Shown here: piece by piece, positions 23,478-35,999 of the stretch
Numbering within the stretch: the first letter of the stretch is position 1
Layout of the letters: each line of letters opens with the position of its first letter
From: Cladorhizidae sp. MBARI D1340-BT2
Lineage: Eukaryota; Porifera; Demospongiae; Poecilosclerida; Cladorhizidae
Reading direction: 5' to 3'
Length of the DNA stretch: 64,000 bases
NCBI GenBank assembly: GCA_028752905.1
Contig: JAQNBH010000011.1
Span: 18,941,909 to 19,005,908, forward strand
Program-made: the position numbers and the translations under genes
Notes under the pieces: model-generated
Databases searched by the model: none
The model's input: the letters and a program-made list of their open reading frames with translations, nothing else
Told to the model about the DNA's origin: nothing

Positions 23478-24127
23478 AATCTTTAATTTTATTTTGTGTG
23501 TGCTCTATTTAGTGTGAGGACTGATGACAGTAGTTGAGCTTCACTAAGAAGAAACACTTTGGCCACCCAACAAGAGATCACTCTGGAAACATTCCATACC
23601 TAGTAGTAGTCGAGAGATTTGAGTTTTTAATTTCACTACAATAGACAATACTTCCTAGAAAGTGCATGTGCCAACTATTCATTCAACAGCTAGAATCCAG
23701 CTGTACCATATGAGGGCATGAGATTGAGGCATGGCCTATTTCACTGAGCACCTGCAGAGTGAAAAGGGCACACACATCCTCACTCAGACCCAATAGCATG
23801 TGCACATTTGGTTGGACAATATAATCATCAAACAAGGATTAGTGCACAACCAGTTCTAATGCATAAGCTATTTCACAGAATACTGGAGCTTGGGAGTGAG
23901 CTATTCGAGGGTGCAATGTGATCAAGGGTGTGAAGAGATCAAAGAGAATTTGGTACATAATAAAGTAGGCGGGTCAGAATATTGTCATCTCTGTTTGCCC
24001 AAACAGCTTCAATAAAAATAAAAATAATTATGATAAATAAAATAAAGTGAGTGCCATCTGGGGTAGAACTGAAGGCAGTTACCATAAAACCTCGGCAGCT
24101 GAATTCCTGAGATCGTCCAGTGGTTAC
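23478..24127. other. Unique sequence, no gene recognised
   Basis: Single-copy DNA after the array. I find no recognisable domain or element. An A/T-rich run lies around 24012-24045. Confidence 0.4.
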
Positions 24128-24225
24128 AACTTTAGAGCTCCGTAGATTCTGCAAACTTCATGGTATGGACTTGATATGTAGTTCAAAAGATATGTCTCTC
24201 TGTGTGCTCTCTTTTGATGTTTCAT
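24128..24225 (+). repeat. MITE-like dispersed repeat, partial copy
   Basis: Begins GAGCTCCGTAGATTCTGCAA and continues with the same ACTTCATGGTATGGACTTGA block seen inverted at 3326-3404, then GTCTCTCTGTGTGCTCTC, which matches 28043-28122 in reverse. The right inverted end is missing. Confidence 0.6.
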
Positions 24226-24377
24226 AGGTATAACTATAGGTAAGTTACTAGACCCTAAATGGAGGGACCGCAAAAACCTGTTTCCCCAAAAACTCATCCA
24301 AAATAACTCCAGATTGTTAAGTGCTGAACATTTGATATTGGTACGAGTGGCTAGAGGAAGCCCTAGGCTATTCAATG

Positions 24378-24516
24378 ACCTTTTTCATTAGGCGTTAAAA
24401 TTTTAGTACATGGTCAAGCGCAGGTTAAAAATAGATTATGTTGATTTACAACGTAATAAATTTTACACCCGCACGCTTGACCACGTTCTTACATTTTCAC
24501 GCCTAATGAAAAAGGT
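24378..24516. mobile_element. 139-bp palindromic MITE
   Basis: The outer about 55 bases on each side are inverted copies. It starts ACCTTTTTCATTAGGCG and ends CGCCTAATGAAAAAGGT. Inside, TGGTCAAGCG on the left pairs with CGCTTGACCA on the right. Both flanks have ATG next to the ends, a possible 3-bp target duplication. Non-coding. This is the structure of a miniature inverted-repeat transposable element; the parent family is unknown. Confidence 0.8.
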
Positions 24517-24529
24517 ATGGAATACAGGT

Positions 24530-24623
24530 ACAGCCAGTTACAGCATCAAGCATGGAACAACCCTAGCCAGAGTCATACAGGTATAGCTAGCTACAGCATT
24601 AAGCAAGGAACAACCCTGCAGAT
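24530..24623 (+). repeat. Two-copy tandem repeat, about 47 bp
   Basis: A TACAGGTA...CAGC block with AAGCATGGAACAACCCT is followed by a diverged copy with AAGCAAGGAACAACCCT. It lies immediately left of the gypsy fragment. Confidence 0.5.
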
Positions 24624-24860
24624 AACTTTGCAGACTAACTACGTCAAAACATGGCTCAGCTGAGACTTTCGCCAGTTGTTTGTAATGGCCAACGGACCTT
24701 ATATGTGCCCTGTGATCTCCAATCTGCCACACATGTTTTTGTATGCCATGATGCCCACTGCACCACACTTCAGCGTCCATATAATGGTCCATTCAAAGTA
24801 CTCGGAGGGAATGACAAGTACTTCAAGAATGACAAGTACTTCATGGTGGATCTGTCATAA
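24606..24860 (+). pseudogene. Ty3/gypsy integrase C-terminal fragment
   Basis: The frame from 24651 reads YVPCDLQSATHVFVCHDAH, then LQRPYNGPFKVL and DKYFMVDLS. This is the C-terminal end of a Ty3/gypsy integrase, where family members typically have an SATHVFVRHD-like block and a PYDGPFRVL-like block. The catalytic core is absent. An 18-bp tandem duplication (AATGACAAGTACTTCAAG) interrupts the last conserved block, and a stop follows at 24858. It is an isolated relic; no LTRs were recognised. Confidence 0.8.
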
Positions 24861-26235
24861 TAACATAACATTACATCATAGAGGATCTGGTGACGATTTT
24901 AGGTTTTAGAGTCGAGAAATTATAAAAGGTTGTCTTTATGTTCTCTCATGAGTAATACAAAGAAGCGCTTACTTTAACCCGCTTCAATATATAATAGTAT
25001 TTCTGGTTTGCCTACACATTAGTAAAGGATTCAGAGCATGCTGAAGGTATATACAGAGCAGCTGAAGCCAACATTTAGGCAGCTAAATGTATTTAAAAGA
25101 AGTAAATAAGTAAAAGACTGATTGATTTCCTCGATCAGAACATGCATGTTCTATACACTCCACGAGCTGCCTAGTTGCACATACTATTCAAGCACACACT
25201 CAATTATGACTAATAGACATGTGCATAGGTGGTATCAAAAATTATGTTGCATTAGGTGGTAGCTCGAGCGATTAGAAAGCACTCTACCATTTAAGAACAC
25301 ACGGATAACCGTATGCACGAACGTTGCAACGTACCGTTGGAATGCATCGTTGTTTAATTTTACCTCGATCTAACATGTGACAAATAGGAATACATGCGCT
25401 TTCGGGAGGCTAAGTTCTATTTAGGTAGCATTGCAGCAGTGGGCCAGTTTAGGTAGCTCTGTTAAATCGATGATGTTCAGAAAATATTTGAGGATACTAG
25501 TCCCAAAAGAAGAAAGTCCTCCTCCCTAGTGCTTGCTCTTTATGTGTTGGGGGTACTTTTACAATTTTGTGTCTTACTGAGCTCAACTAGTCCCTTTGTC
25601 TGAATAAATTTTACTTGCTGGTATTTCAGTGTAGCTTGATATGTTGTTGCTAGCTACTTCAGTGCTAATTCTTTTGCAACATTTCTACCCTAATTCTTTG
25701 GTCTTCATCAGGGCATCTTAGTCATTTGGTTGACAATCTGAGTAGCTCTATTTTCACTTCAGCTTGATCAGAACATGCATGAGCTAAAGCTGTTACACAC
25801 AAAAAGGTCTTGAAGTTCTCTGCTCCTATGTTTGTCAAATGTAATGAGCTTGGATTATGTGTGCAGTGGCTCGCTAGGTGGTAAGGAGGTCTTGATAATG
25901 CAAGTTACTGTGTGATGTTTTGGCTGCATGAGAACTGTCACCATTATACAATGTATCCTCTTTGGGGAGGGGGAGGGTCTGGCTCCAAAAGGGGGAAGCT
26001 GTTGCGACTAATTGCACTTTAGTTGTTGGATGTCTGTGGTTTGTAAATGCAGGTACCAAGTCCGAGGATGCAGATGTCAAACTGGCCAAGAAGATATAAC
26101 CAACAACTAGCTTTACTCCTATGCAACTACACTAGTAACAGGACCTTTACTTGCCTTGTCAATATTGTCAGATAACAACTACTGCACCAAACCACACACA
26201 AAGATGTTGCATTAATTGAAATATACATTATCAAG
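24861..26235. other. Mostly unassigned; one weak minus-strand terminal-exon candidate
   Basis: No clear element. On the minus strand, 26081-25874 is open after a TTGGCCAG acceptor-like site and ends with EDTLYNGDSSHAAK and LHYQDLLTT before a stop. A tyrosine and dileucine-rich end would suit the tail of a membrane protein, and a transmembrane exon lies upstream on the same strand (28339-28233). Their phases do not join directly (0 versus 2), so a middle exon would be needed. This is speculative. Confidence 0.2.
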
Positions 26236-26474
26236 CTCACTCCAGTGTTGACAGAGCCAGTCCTCACTCCAGTGTTGACAGACAGCCCTCACTCCAGTGT
26301 TGACAGAGACAGTCCTCACTCCAGTGCTGACAGAGCCAGCCCTCACCCCAGTGTTGACAGAGCCAGTTCTCACACCAGTGTTGACAGAGACAGCCCTCAC
26401 TCCAGTGTTGACAGAGCCAGTCCTCACTCCAGTGTTGACAGAGACAGCCCTCACTCCAGTGCTGACAGAGCCTG
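26236..26474 (+). repeat. 27-bp minisatellite, about 9 units
   Basis: The unit in one plus frame reads LTPVLTEPV and on the minus strand VNTGVRAGS. One unit is 2 bp short (near 26281), which shifts the frame, so neither frame is open along the whole array. Third and fifth codons alternate (GAGCCAGTC versus GAGACAGCC), giving a weak two-unit pattern. Confidence 0.9.
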
Positions 26475-27995
26475 CTATTTAATTTGATTATGTGAAGAAT
26501 CACCTCTCAACAAAACTGCTGTGTAACAGAAGTTTCACAGTACACTTGCAAAACCAGATAATATTCTCAAATGCACTTTCTGCCTTGCTGACAAATTGCT
26601 CTGCCCACTCCTGGAGTGTGGAAGGGATGCAAAACACGGTTTTAAAATAAAACTGGTTACTTTAGGTCCACGATAGTTGAGCCTTGGCATGCATATCTTA
26701 GTTTGCTTATACATCACCCAGTGTCGTCTCAAACATGTAAGCATCCACAAGCCAAAGAATTACCATGTTTGCCTCGGAATAGACAGCAATATGAACTGCG
26801 ATGCAGCAATGTACAAACACGAGATGTCTTTTCTACACCAAAAGATGGCAATCAAAGAGTAATCGTTGGTTTGAAGAAAGCCTCTACTGTAGTTAGTAGG
26901 CCATCATGATTGTCACTGTATTATAGTAATATTCGGCATTTCAGGTTCCTGACTTCATATTCCTTGTGAGCTATTCATGGCATGGCATAAAATCTTACCT
27001 GTCACTTGAGCCTCGACAACCAATTTCCTCATTGAACAAAAGGTCATGCGAGATCGCAGGTAATGTTTCAGGAAGCTCAGGTCATCCTACATAGTTAACT
27101 GAAACCGTCAATATAACCTTAGGTAAAGGTTTGGAATTCTTTCTTTTAATTTTTGTAGGATGATACACCATAGCACGAGAAGGAGAGCTGTAAACTACTC
27201 AAGCGAGTAACTAAACGTATCCAAGTGAACGTTTATACTACGCCACTCATGCATACCAGCTGCTTAACGCAGCTCTACGTTTTCGAATGACACTTGGAAA
27301 AACAGTAAAGAACGCACACGCAATGCTTGCTTTCGAAACGTAGTACGTACGTTGTTTGAAAACGCAACGTAAAGTAAATCTTGGCCACTACTGTAGTTGC
27401 ACAACATCACAAACAGGTGACATTGATAATAGCAGTGCTCGTGCTAGACTTTGTCTGCTATTCTTCTAGCTTCATCTTCTTCGTAGTCAGTTTCGTTGCT
27501 TCTCAAGGGATTGCCACTGTCTCACCTTTTCTTTGGTGTTTGACCTTTTCTGTGGAGTTTGGCCATCTCACTGGCAATGTTTGCTGCTTGCCCAGGCTTG
27601 AATGCTATTATCATGTGACCTCTGCCTTAACTAAAATGCTGCAAGTTTTGAACGATTTGATTATCGCTTCAGTTCCATGCTTTCCCCCCCACTCCTGACA
27701 AAACTTTTCTCTATAACTTTCTAGAGTATCTTGCTGGGGTAGGGGGAGGGAGGGAGGGATGTTCATGGATTGTGTAGAGCAAGTACACAACGTGCCCTAT
27801 TGCTCTTAGGTACCTATTTGCAGATTGGATGGTAGCCATGCATACTGTGAATATTAAACTCCTTGAAAACACTCTCTCTAACGATATTGGGTCTTGTGCT
27901 CATGCACTGAACTTTATATACAATACAAAATAGAGTGTGGCAGCAAAACTCGTAGTTCTTGGAAGGAGAAATGCCAGGATGATGTGTTTTAGGAA
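26475..27995. other. Unassigned stretch
   Basis: No recognisable element or domain. A plus-strand frame at 27381-27698 is open for 105 codons and hydrophobic near its start, but has no ATG at its beginning, no family resemblance and no splice context. I do not annotate it as a gene. A GGGAGGG-rich run lies near 27739-27761. Confidence 0.3.
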
Positions 27996-28122
27996 CTTTT
28001 TTGGAGCTCAATAGATTCTGCACACTTCACCTTTTTTTAATATCAAAAGAGAGCACCCAGAGAGATCTATCATATAGCAAGTTCATACAGGGAAGTATTC
28101 AGAATCCATGGAGCTCAAAAAA
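27996..28122. mobile_element. MITE-like element, about 127 bp, fullest copy of its family
   Basis: Left end GGAGCTCAATAGATTCTGCA and right end, read in reverse, GAGCTCCATGGATTCTGAA form imperfect inverted repeats of about 27 bp. The interior (minus strand) matches 24128-24225 and 3326-3404. Non-coding. Confidence 0.6.
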
Positions 28123-28197
28123 TCTTAACAAGTTATGAAACCACATATTCTAGCACTAGTGCATGACATTGTAAGAGAGTTCATTGATAGTACAGCA

Positions 28198-28224
28198 CAC
28201 ACCACACACACACACACACACACA
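28198..28224. repeat. (CA)n microsatellite
   Basis: About 12 CA units immediately downstream (minus-strand sense) of the donor site of the exon-like segment 28233-28339. Confidence 0.9.
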
Positions 28225-28232
28225 TCACTTAC

Positions 28233-28339
28233 TACATAAATGAAATATGCACTGATGAGCATAATGATGAGCATAATGATCAGCACCAAGATGATAAGAG
28301 CTATCCCCGGGCCCAAATTCAGTCCAGTAACAGTGACTT
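28233..28339 (-). CDS. Candidate internal exon encoding a transmembrane helix
   Basis: On the minus strand an acceptor (TATCTTTGTAG) is followed by a 107-base open segment and a consensus donor (GTAAGT at 28232-28227). It enters in the middle of a codon (two bases completing it) and leaves in phase 0. It encodes VTVTGLNLGPG followed by about 24 mostly Ile/Leu/Met residues (IALIILVLIIMLIIMLISAY). That would be the end of an extracellular beta-rich domain plus a membrane-spanning helix of a type I membrane protein. No other exon of the gene is secure. It could be a chance match, since short hydrophobic frames arise easily in AT-rich DNA. Confidence 0.35.
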
Positions 28340-29196
28340 CTACAAAGATAAATTTATCAACAAGACCTGACAAAACCACTAGAGAGAGACTTCATTAAAA
28401 GAAGCTTCTTTAGCAATCACTTATGTATTATTAATACATGAGCAGGAGTATCCGGTTGTTGCCCATACACACCAAAAAAATTATGCAAGTATTGTCACAG
28501 TAGATTTCATAATGCAAAATCCAGTCAGGTATATCTTGCATACAATATGGCAGAAATGCATCTAAACAATATAGAAGAGCAATTTCCTCCATTCCCCAGA
28601 CCACCTATAAAGGTACCTGATATCTGTTGTATCTAGAGTTGTTGAGGGTCACTTCTGTAGCTAACTCCCAACATGGTAACAAAGCTGCCACCAGAATAAT
28701 ATCTATGCTGTACAACCACTCCTTAGCTTAATTCAGAGAAATTTAGAATGTTATAAAGCCAATAGAATAATTGAGCAATTCAAGATAGAACTAACGAACA
28801 GCTGGGAGTCAGGGTTTACCCTGCCTCCCAGGTAGCAGGAAACCACACAATCTACAATACACACACAAAAGTCCAAAGCACACAAAACACATAGGCTTCC
28901 ATATGCCAATATAAAATAGAAGTTGTGAAACGGAATAATTGGTATGAACTCTAATGAGGTCACCTCAAGGATAATTAGATGATAACAAAACTAATTATTA
29001 TTATCAGCTGTGAGCATGTTCAGGCAGGCCTAAAAGGGCCATCTTGATGGTTCTTGGGCAGCCCCTCGACATCTCCCCCACCTAAGCTTGGAGCTCTCCA
29101 CTCTGGTATGAGTCCTCCTCCTGTGGAGATCGCTTCCTGCATCCTAGGGCCATTTGTCATTGTTTCATCATTTAGCGCCCGATGCACTGTCGAAGG
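28340..29196. other. Unassigned stretch next to gypsy remnant
   Basis: No gene recognised. The right part (about 29010-29196) may be a further gypsy remnant downstream of the RNase H fragment, because it continues the minus strand past the stop with proline- and glycine-rich coding-like frames. I cannot confirm it. Confidence 0.3.
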
Positions 29197-29460
29197 TTAA
29201 TGATATATGCCGGGTCTGTACTTCACTTCAAAGTCGAATACCTGGAGTTCCAGGGCCCATCTCATGAGGCGATCATTCAGGTGACCTGAGTCTTGGAAGG
29301 CTACCAGGGCACGGTGATCGGTCACCACTGTGAAGACACGCCCCAGTAGGTGGATGGCGAAGTGATTGAAGGCCTTTACCACTGCTAGACACTCCAACTC
29401 TGAGATGGTGTCATTTTTTACTGCCAAAATCTTTTTGAAAAATGTGCCACTGGTCATTCT
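29197..29460 (-). pseudogene. Ty3/gypsy reverse transcriptase RNase H fragment
   Basis: The minus frame reads SELECLAVVKAFNHFAIHLL, then GRVFTVVTDHRALVAF, NDRLMRWALELQVFDFEV and KYRPG. This is the RNase H domain of Ty3/gypsy polyproteins, with the Glu of SELECLAVV and the Asp of VVTDHRAL visible. The N-terminal part with the first catalytic Asp is missing: the sequence jumps at about 29455-29460 into the hammerhead repeat. A stop follows KYRPGIYH. It is a truncated relic and, by position, likely cut by the neighbouring repeat's insertion. Confidence 0.85.
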
Positions 29461-29590
29461 CGACGTTTCGACTAGATGCACTAATCTTCATCAGGAATAA
29501 TGGAATGCTAAGGCTCACGTGAGCCTGTTATATAGCTAGCTATCCACCACGTGCCAGTACACATACCTAGCACATGCACCGGATGTAAAA
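29450..29590 (-). repeat. Hammerhead-containing dispersed repeat, copy B
   Basis: Beyond the ribozyme it shares GCTAAGGCTCACGTGAGCCT-like and CCACGTGC blocks with copy A (2941-3075) and GAGCCTGTTAT with copy C (39905-40050). The CTCACGTGAG stretch is itself palindromic. No Penelope reverse transcriptase is recognisable nearby, so this is a short terminal remnant or a non-autonomous copy. Confidence 0.7.
29454..29503 (-). ncRNA. Hammerhead ribozyme motif with intact core (Penelope-type)
   Basis: On the minus strand: stem I 5' side CATTATTC; core CTGATGA; one unpaired A; stem II GATTAG / CTAGTC around a TGCAT loop (one G-T wobble); core GAAAC; a minimal stem III; and the GTC cleavage triplet followed by GAGAATG. 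GAGAATG pairs back to CATTATTC with one G-T wobble and one bulged A. All conserved hammerhead residues are present. Very short stem III forms are known from Penelope-like retroelements, where they are thought to act as dimers. It sits in a dispersed repeat (29450-29590) whose other copies have damaged cores. Activity is inferred, not shown. Confidence 0.7.
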
Positions 29591-29667
29591 AATCAATAAT
29601 AATACATATCCAAAAAAAATTAAATGGACAACAAATAAAAATGTATAATAAACAAGTAAAAAAAAAA

Positions 29668-31503
<1,836 letters not shown>

Positions 31504-34500
31504 GAGCCATGCTTCAGTATTCCAAACAGTTCCATAATATTGAAAGGGAAGCATCAAGATTGAGCGATTTCAGATTTTCCTCAAAGTGTAGTAAAACGTT
31601 GCAAAATAGATCTCACCAAAAGACATTTACTGTCGTTTAAAGAGTAGAAACAGTTCTATAATGTTGAATAGGAAGTAAATGTGCCCAAATGACAAGAACG
31701 AGACAGTTATTCCTCAAAACCATAAAAATAGAGCTGCTTTGGTTAAAAAGATGATATTTCTCACCAAAAGGCGTTTCCTGTTATTTAAAGAGTAGAAACA
31801 GTTCTATAATGTTGAAGAGGAAGCTAATGTGCCATTTTGACAAGATTTAGCGATTATAGACAGTTTTTCTTCAAAACGCTCTAAGACGTACCAAATGGAG
31901 CTTCTTTGGTTAAAACGGAAGATTTCTCACCAAAAGACATTTACTATCGTTTAAAGTGGTAGAAACAGTTCTATAATGTTGAAAACGAAGCTAAAGTGCC
32001 CATTTGGACAAGAATGAGTGATATCAGACATATATTTTTTTAAATGCTCAAAAACGTCCCTATTGGAGCAAAATAGAAAGGGTAGATTTTTCAGAAACCG
32101 AAAGATGTTTTTTGTCATTTAAGAGTAGAAACAGTTCATAATGTTAAAAAGGAAGCTATTTTGTCCATTTTGAAAAGTTTGTGCGATTTAAGAGTTTTTA
32201 CTCAAAATGCTCCTATTGGAGCAAAATAGAGCTGTGGTTAAAAATGGGAGATTTGACGTTTTCTGTGGTTTAAAGACAGGAAATTGTTTCATAATGTTGA
32301 AAAGGAACTGAATTAGCCAAATTTGAAAAGATTGTGCGATTTAAGACAGTTTTCACTAAAAATGCTCAATAATGTTCAAATTAGAGCAAAATACAGCTAA
32401 AAAATGGAGATTTCACACCAAAATACATTTTCTGTCGTTTAAAGAGGAGTTCCATAATGTTGAAAAGTAACATATGTGCATATTTTAGCGATTTCAGACA
32501 GTTTTTGCTTAAAATGTATTACGGTTAAAAATGGGAGATTTCTCACCAAAAGACGTTTTCTGACGAGTAGAAATAGTTCCATAATGATGAAAAGGAAGCT
32601 AATTTGCCATTTAGAGCGATTTCTGACACAAAACGCACTCAAAATAGTGCTTGTTTCGTTAAAATCAGATTTCTCACCAAAAGACATTTTCTGTCGGTTA
32701 AAGAGTAGATACGTTCTATAATGTTGAAAAGGAAGCTAATGTGCCAACAATGAGCTAATTCAGTTATTACTCCAAAAGCTCAAAAACGTCCCAAATTGAG
32801 TAAAATAGAGCTTTTTGGGGTTAAAAAGACGTTTTGTGTCATTTAAAGAGTAGAAACAGTTCCATAATGTTGAAAGGGAAGCTTATTTGCCATTTTGACT
32901 AGATTGAGCGATTTCAGACCGTTTTTCATCAAAACGCACTAAAACTTCCTAATTGTAGCAAAATAGCGTTAAAAACAGATTTCTCACCAAAAGACATTTA
33001 CTGTCGTTTAAAGAGTAGAAACAGTTCAATATTGTTGAAAAGAAAGCTGTGCCCAATTTGACAAGAATGCGATTTTTTTATCAGACGCTCAAAAAAAAGT
33101 CCCAATTAGAGACCAATAAGGGGAGCTTTCTCACCAAAAGACATTTTGTCAATTAAAGAGTAGAAACAGTTCTATAATGTTCAAATGGAAGCTAATTGCA
33201 AGTATGAGCGATTTCAGACTGTTTCCTTAAAATACTTAAAAACGTCCCAAATGGAGTAAAATAGAGATCGATTTGTCATTAAAATATGTTTTCTAACATT
33301 TTAAGAGTAAAACAGTTCCATGTTGAAAAGGAAACTAATTTGCTATTTTGACAAAATTGAGCGATTTCAGACGGTTTTTCCTCAAAACGCTTAAAAACGT
33401 CCCAATTGGAGCAAAATAGAGTTTCTTTCGTTAAAAACGGAAGATTTCTCACCAAAAGACGTTTCCTATCGTTAAAGAGTAGAAACAGTTCTATAATGTT
33501 GAAAATCAAGCTATTTTGACAACAAAAAGAGTTATTCCTTAAAACGCTCAAAAACGTCCCAATTGGAGCAAAATAGTTTATTTCGTTAAAAGAGGAAGAT
33601 TTCTCACCAAAAGACGTTTCCTGTCGTTCAAGAGTAGAAACAGTTCTATATTGAAAATCAAGCTATTTTGACAACAGAGAAAGTTATTCCTCAAAACGCT
33701 CAAAAACGTCCCAATTGGAGCAAAATAGAGTTTCTTTCGTTAAAAACGGAAGATTTCTCACCAAAAGACGTTTCCTGTCGTTAAAAGAGTAGAAACAGTT
33801 CAATAATGTTGAAAAGGAAGCTAATGTGCCTATTTTGACAAGAAAGACAGTTAATCCTCAAAACGCTCAAAATAGAGCTGTTTTCAATTAAAAAGTATAT
33901 TTCTCAACAAAAGACATTTTCTGTCATTTAAAGAGTAGAAACAGTTCAATAAAGTTGAATAAGAAGCTACTGTGCAAGATTTAGCGATTTCACTCAAAAA
34001 CGTACCAAAATAGAGCAGTATAAAACGGAAGATTTCTCACAAATCGTTTAAAGAGGTAAAAACAGTTCCATAATGTTGAAAAGGAATCTAAAGTGCCCAT
34101 TTTACAAGAATGAGCGATTTCAAACAGTTTTTTCTCAAAATGAGCAAATTAGAGGTTAAAAATGGGAGATTTCCCAAAAGACCTTTTCTGTCGTAGAAAC
34201 TGTTCCATAATGCTGAAGTAACGTGCACATTTTGACAAGAATTTGCGATTTCAGACAGTTTTTCCTTAAAACGATTAAAATAGAGCTATCAGTTGAAAGG
34301 TCTCACCCAAAAACGTTTTCTTACGTTTAAAGAGTAGAAACAGTTCTATAATGTTGAAAAGGAAGCTAATGTGCCCATTTTGACAAGAATAAGCGATTTC
34401 AGGGTTTTTCCTCAAAACGCTCAAATACGTCCCTATTGAAGTTGTTTTCTGTCATTTAAAGAGTTCAATTATGTTGAAGAGGAAGTTAATGTGCCATTTT

Positions 34501-35367
34501 GACAAGATTTAGCGATTTCATACGGTTTTTCTTCAAAACGCTCTAAAAAGTACCAATTGGAGCAAAATAGAGCTTTTTCGGTTTAAAACGGAAGATTTCT
34601 CACCAAAATACATTTACTATCATTTAAATAGGTACAGTCCATAATGTTGAAAAGGAACCTAAAGTGCCCAGATACAGTTTTATCTCAAAATGCTCCCAAA
34701 AATCGCAAAATAGAGGATATTTATCATTTAAAGAGTAGAAACAGTCCTATAATGTTGAAATGGAAGATAATTGCTTATTTTGACATTTATCATTTAAAGA
34801 GTAGAAACAGTTCCTCTAATGTTGAAAAGGAAGCATTTTGCAAGAATGAGCGATTCGGGACAGTTTTTGCTCAAAATGCTCAAAAATGTCCCAATTGGAG
34901 CAAAATAGATCTTTCGGTTAAAACGGCAGATTTCTCAACAAAAGGCATTTACTGTCATTTAAAGAGTAGAAACGGTTTCATAATGTTCAAAAGGAAGCTA
35001 ATGTGCCAATTTTGACAAGAATGAGACTTCTTTCGGTTAAAAAGTATTGATTTCTCACCAAAGACGTTTAAACTGTAGAAACTGTTCCATAAGGAGGCTA
35101 ATTTGCCATTTTTACAAAATTGAGCGATTACAGACATTTTTCCCTCAAAAAGCTCTAAAACGTCCCAAAATAGAGATTTCTCACCAAAATACATTTTCTT
35201 TCATTTAAAGAGTAGAAAGAGTTCCATAATGTTGAAAAGGGAGCTAATGTGCCAATTTTGACAAGATTGAGCGATTTCAGACTGATTTTCCTCAAAAAAC
35301 ACTAAAATATCCCAATTGTCGCAAAATAGAGGTTAAAAACGGAAGATTTCTCACAATAGCCGTTTAA

Positions 35368-35999
35368 CCCTTTCACTGCGCATACCCGGTACTACCGGGT
35401 AGAAAAAAATATCGTTGAATTGCGCGTACCCGGTACTACCGGGTATGTGAAAATAATCATTTTTAAATTCCGCGTGCACTGCACGTGCCAGCTATTGTTT
35501 TTTTCCTATGAACTAGAGATCATTTCCACTTGGAAAGTCGTGTTTCCCAGCGGTAGGCAGCGGAATGACGCGAGCGCGGCCTCAGAAGGCAACGAAGTTG
35601 TGGACTAGACAGCGTGGACAACTTTGATTTGGACGATACAGGTAATTCGTTTCCAACAGTTGACTACGATAATGCCGACAGTGATTGGGAGTATTCCATG
35701 GACGAGACCGATGATTTGCTCAACTTGGGCGGCCCCGCACAGGGCCAAGGTGACAATGCCATGTCGGTAGATTGAAACGACATCAATATGGCCGCCATTA
35801 GGTCACATGACCACCTAATTATTCAAAATACCAAATTTCAATTTTTCCCCCATAGGCCAACCTCTTGCCCACCCAAAAACATAAAAAGAATTTCAAAATA
35901 ACCTCTTAGTCTTTTTTTGGCATTGATTTCAAAATCACCTTTTTTTTTGGCCAAAAAAGCCAGCACAGGGGGGGGGATTTACCTGCAGCAGTGAAAGGG
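35368..35999 (+). mobile_element. piggyBac-like non-autonomous element, 632 bp
   Basis: Flanked by TTAA on both sides (35364-35367, 36000-36003). The ends are CCCTTTCACTGC and its inverse GCAGTGAAAGGG. A CCC-type end plus TTAA target duplication is characteristic of piggyBac elements. Satellite sequence resumes across the insertion: removing the element and one TTAA restores the monomer context around TTAA-AGAGTAG. Inside the left end are two copies of ACCCGGTACTACCGGGTA, a subterminal palindrome. An acidic open segment follows at 35569-35775. No transposase core is present, so mobility would need a partner element. Confidence 0.9.
35569..35775 (+). pseudogene. Acidic N-terminal remnant of a transposase-like ORF in the piggyBac-like element
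   Basis: The open segment encodes DSVDNFDLDDTGNSFPTVDY, then NADSDWEYSMDETDDLLNLG, and stops at 35773. Acidic, Asp/Glu-rich N-termini are common in piggyBac-family transposases, so this is plausibly a retained first part. The segment has no start codon of its own (stop at 35566). A different upstream frame (35420-35608) ends inside it, so a frame break is likely. The catalytic domain is absent. Confidence 0.5.

Noticed and set aside
25250..25340. tRNA-like stretch (GGTAGCTCGAGCGATTAGAAAGC)
   Set aside because: Resembles a D-arm/A-box, but no acceptor or T-arm pairing or B-box could be found.
26297..26482. Repeat protein from the 27-bp minisatellite (LTPVLTEPV)
   Set aside because: A 2-bp shortened unit breaks the frame, and nothing outside the array is coding.
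27381..27698. 105-codon plus frame with a hydrophobic start
   Set aside because: No ATG start, no family resemblance, no exon signals that I could trust.
28340..29196. Possible LTR or further gag-pol sequence next to the RNase H fragment
   Set aside because: No terminal repeats or clear motif could be recognised.
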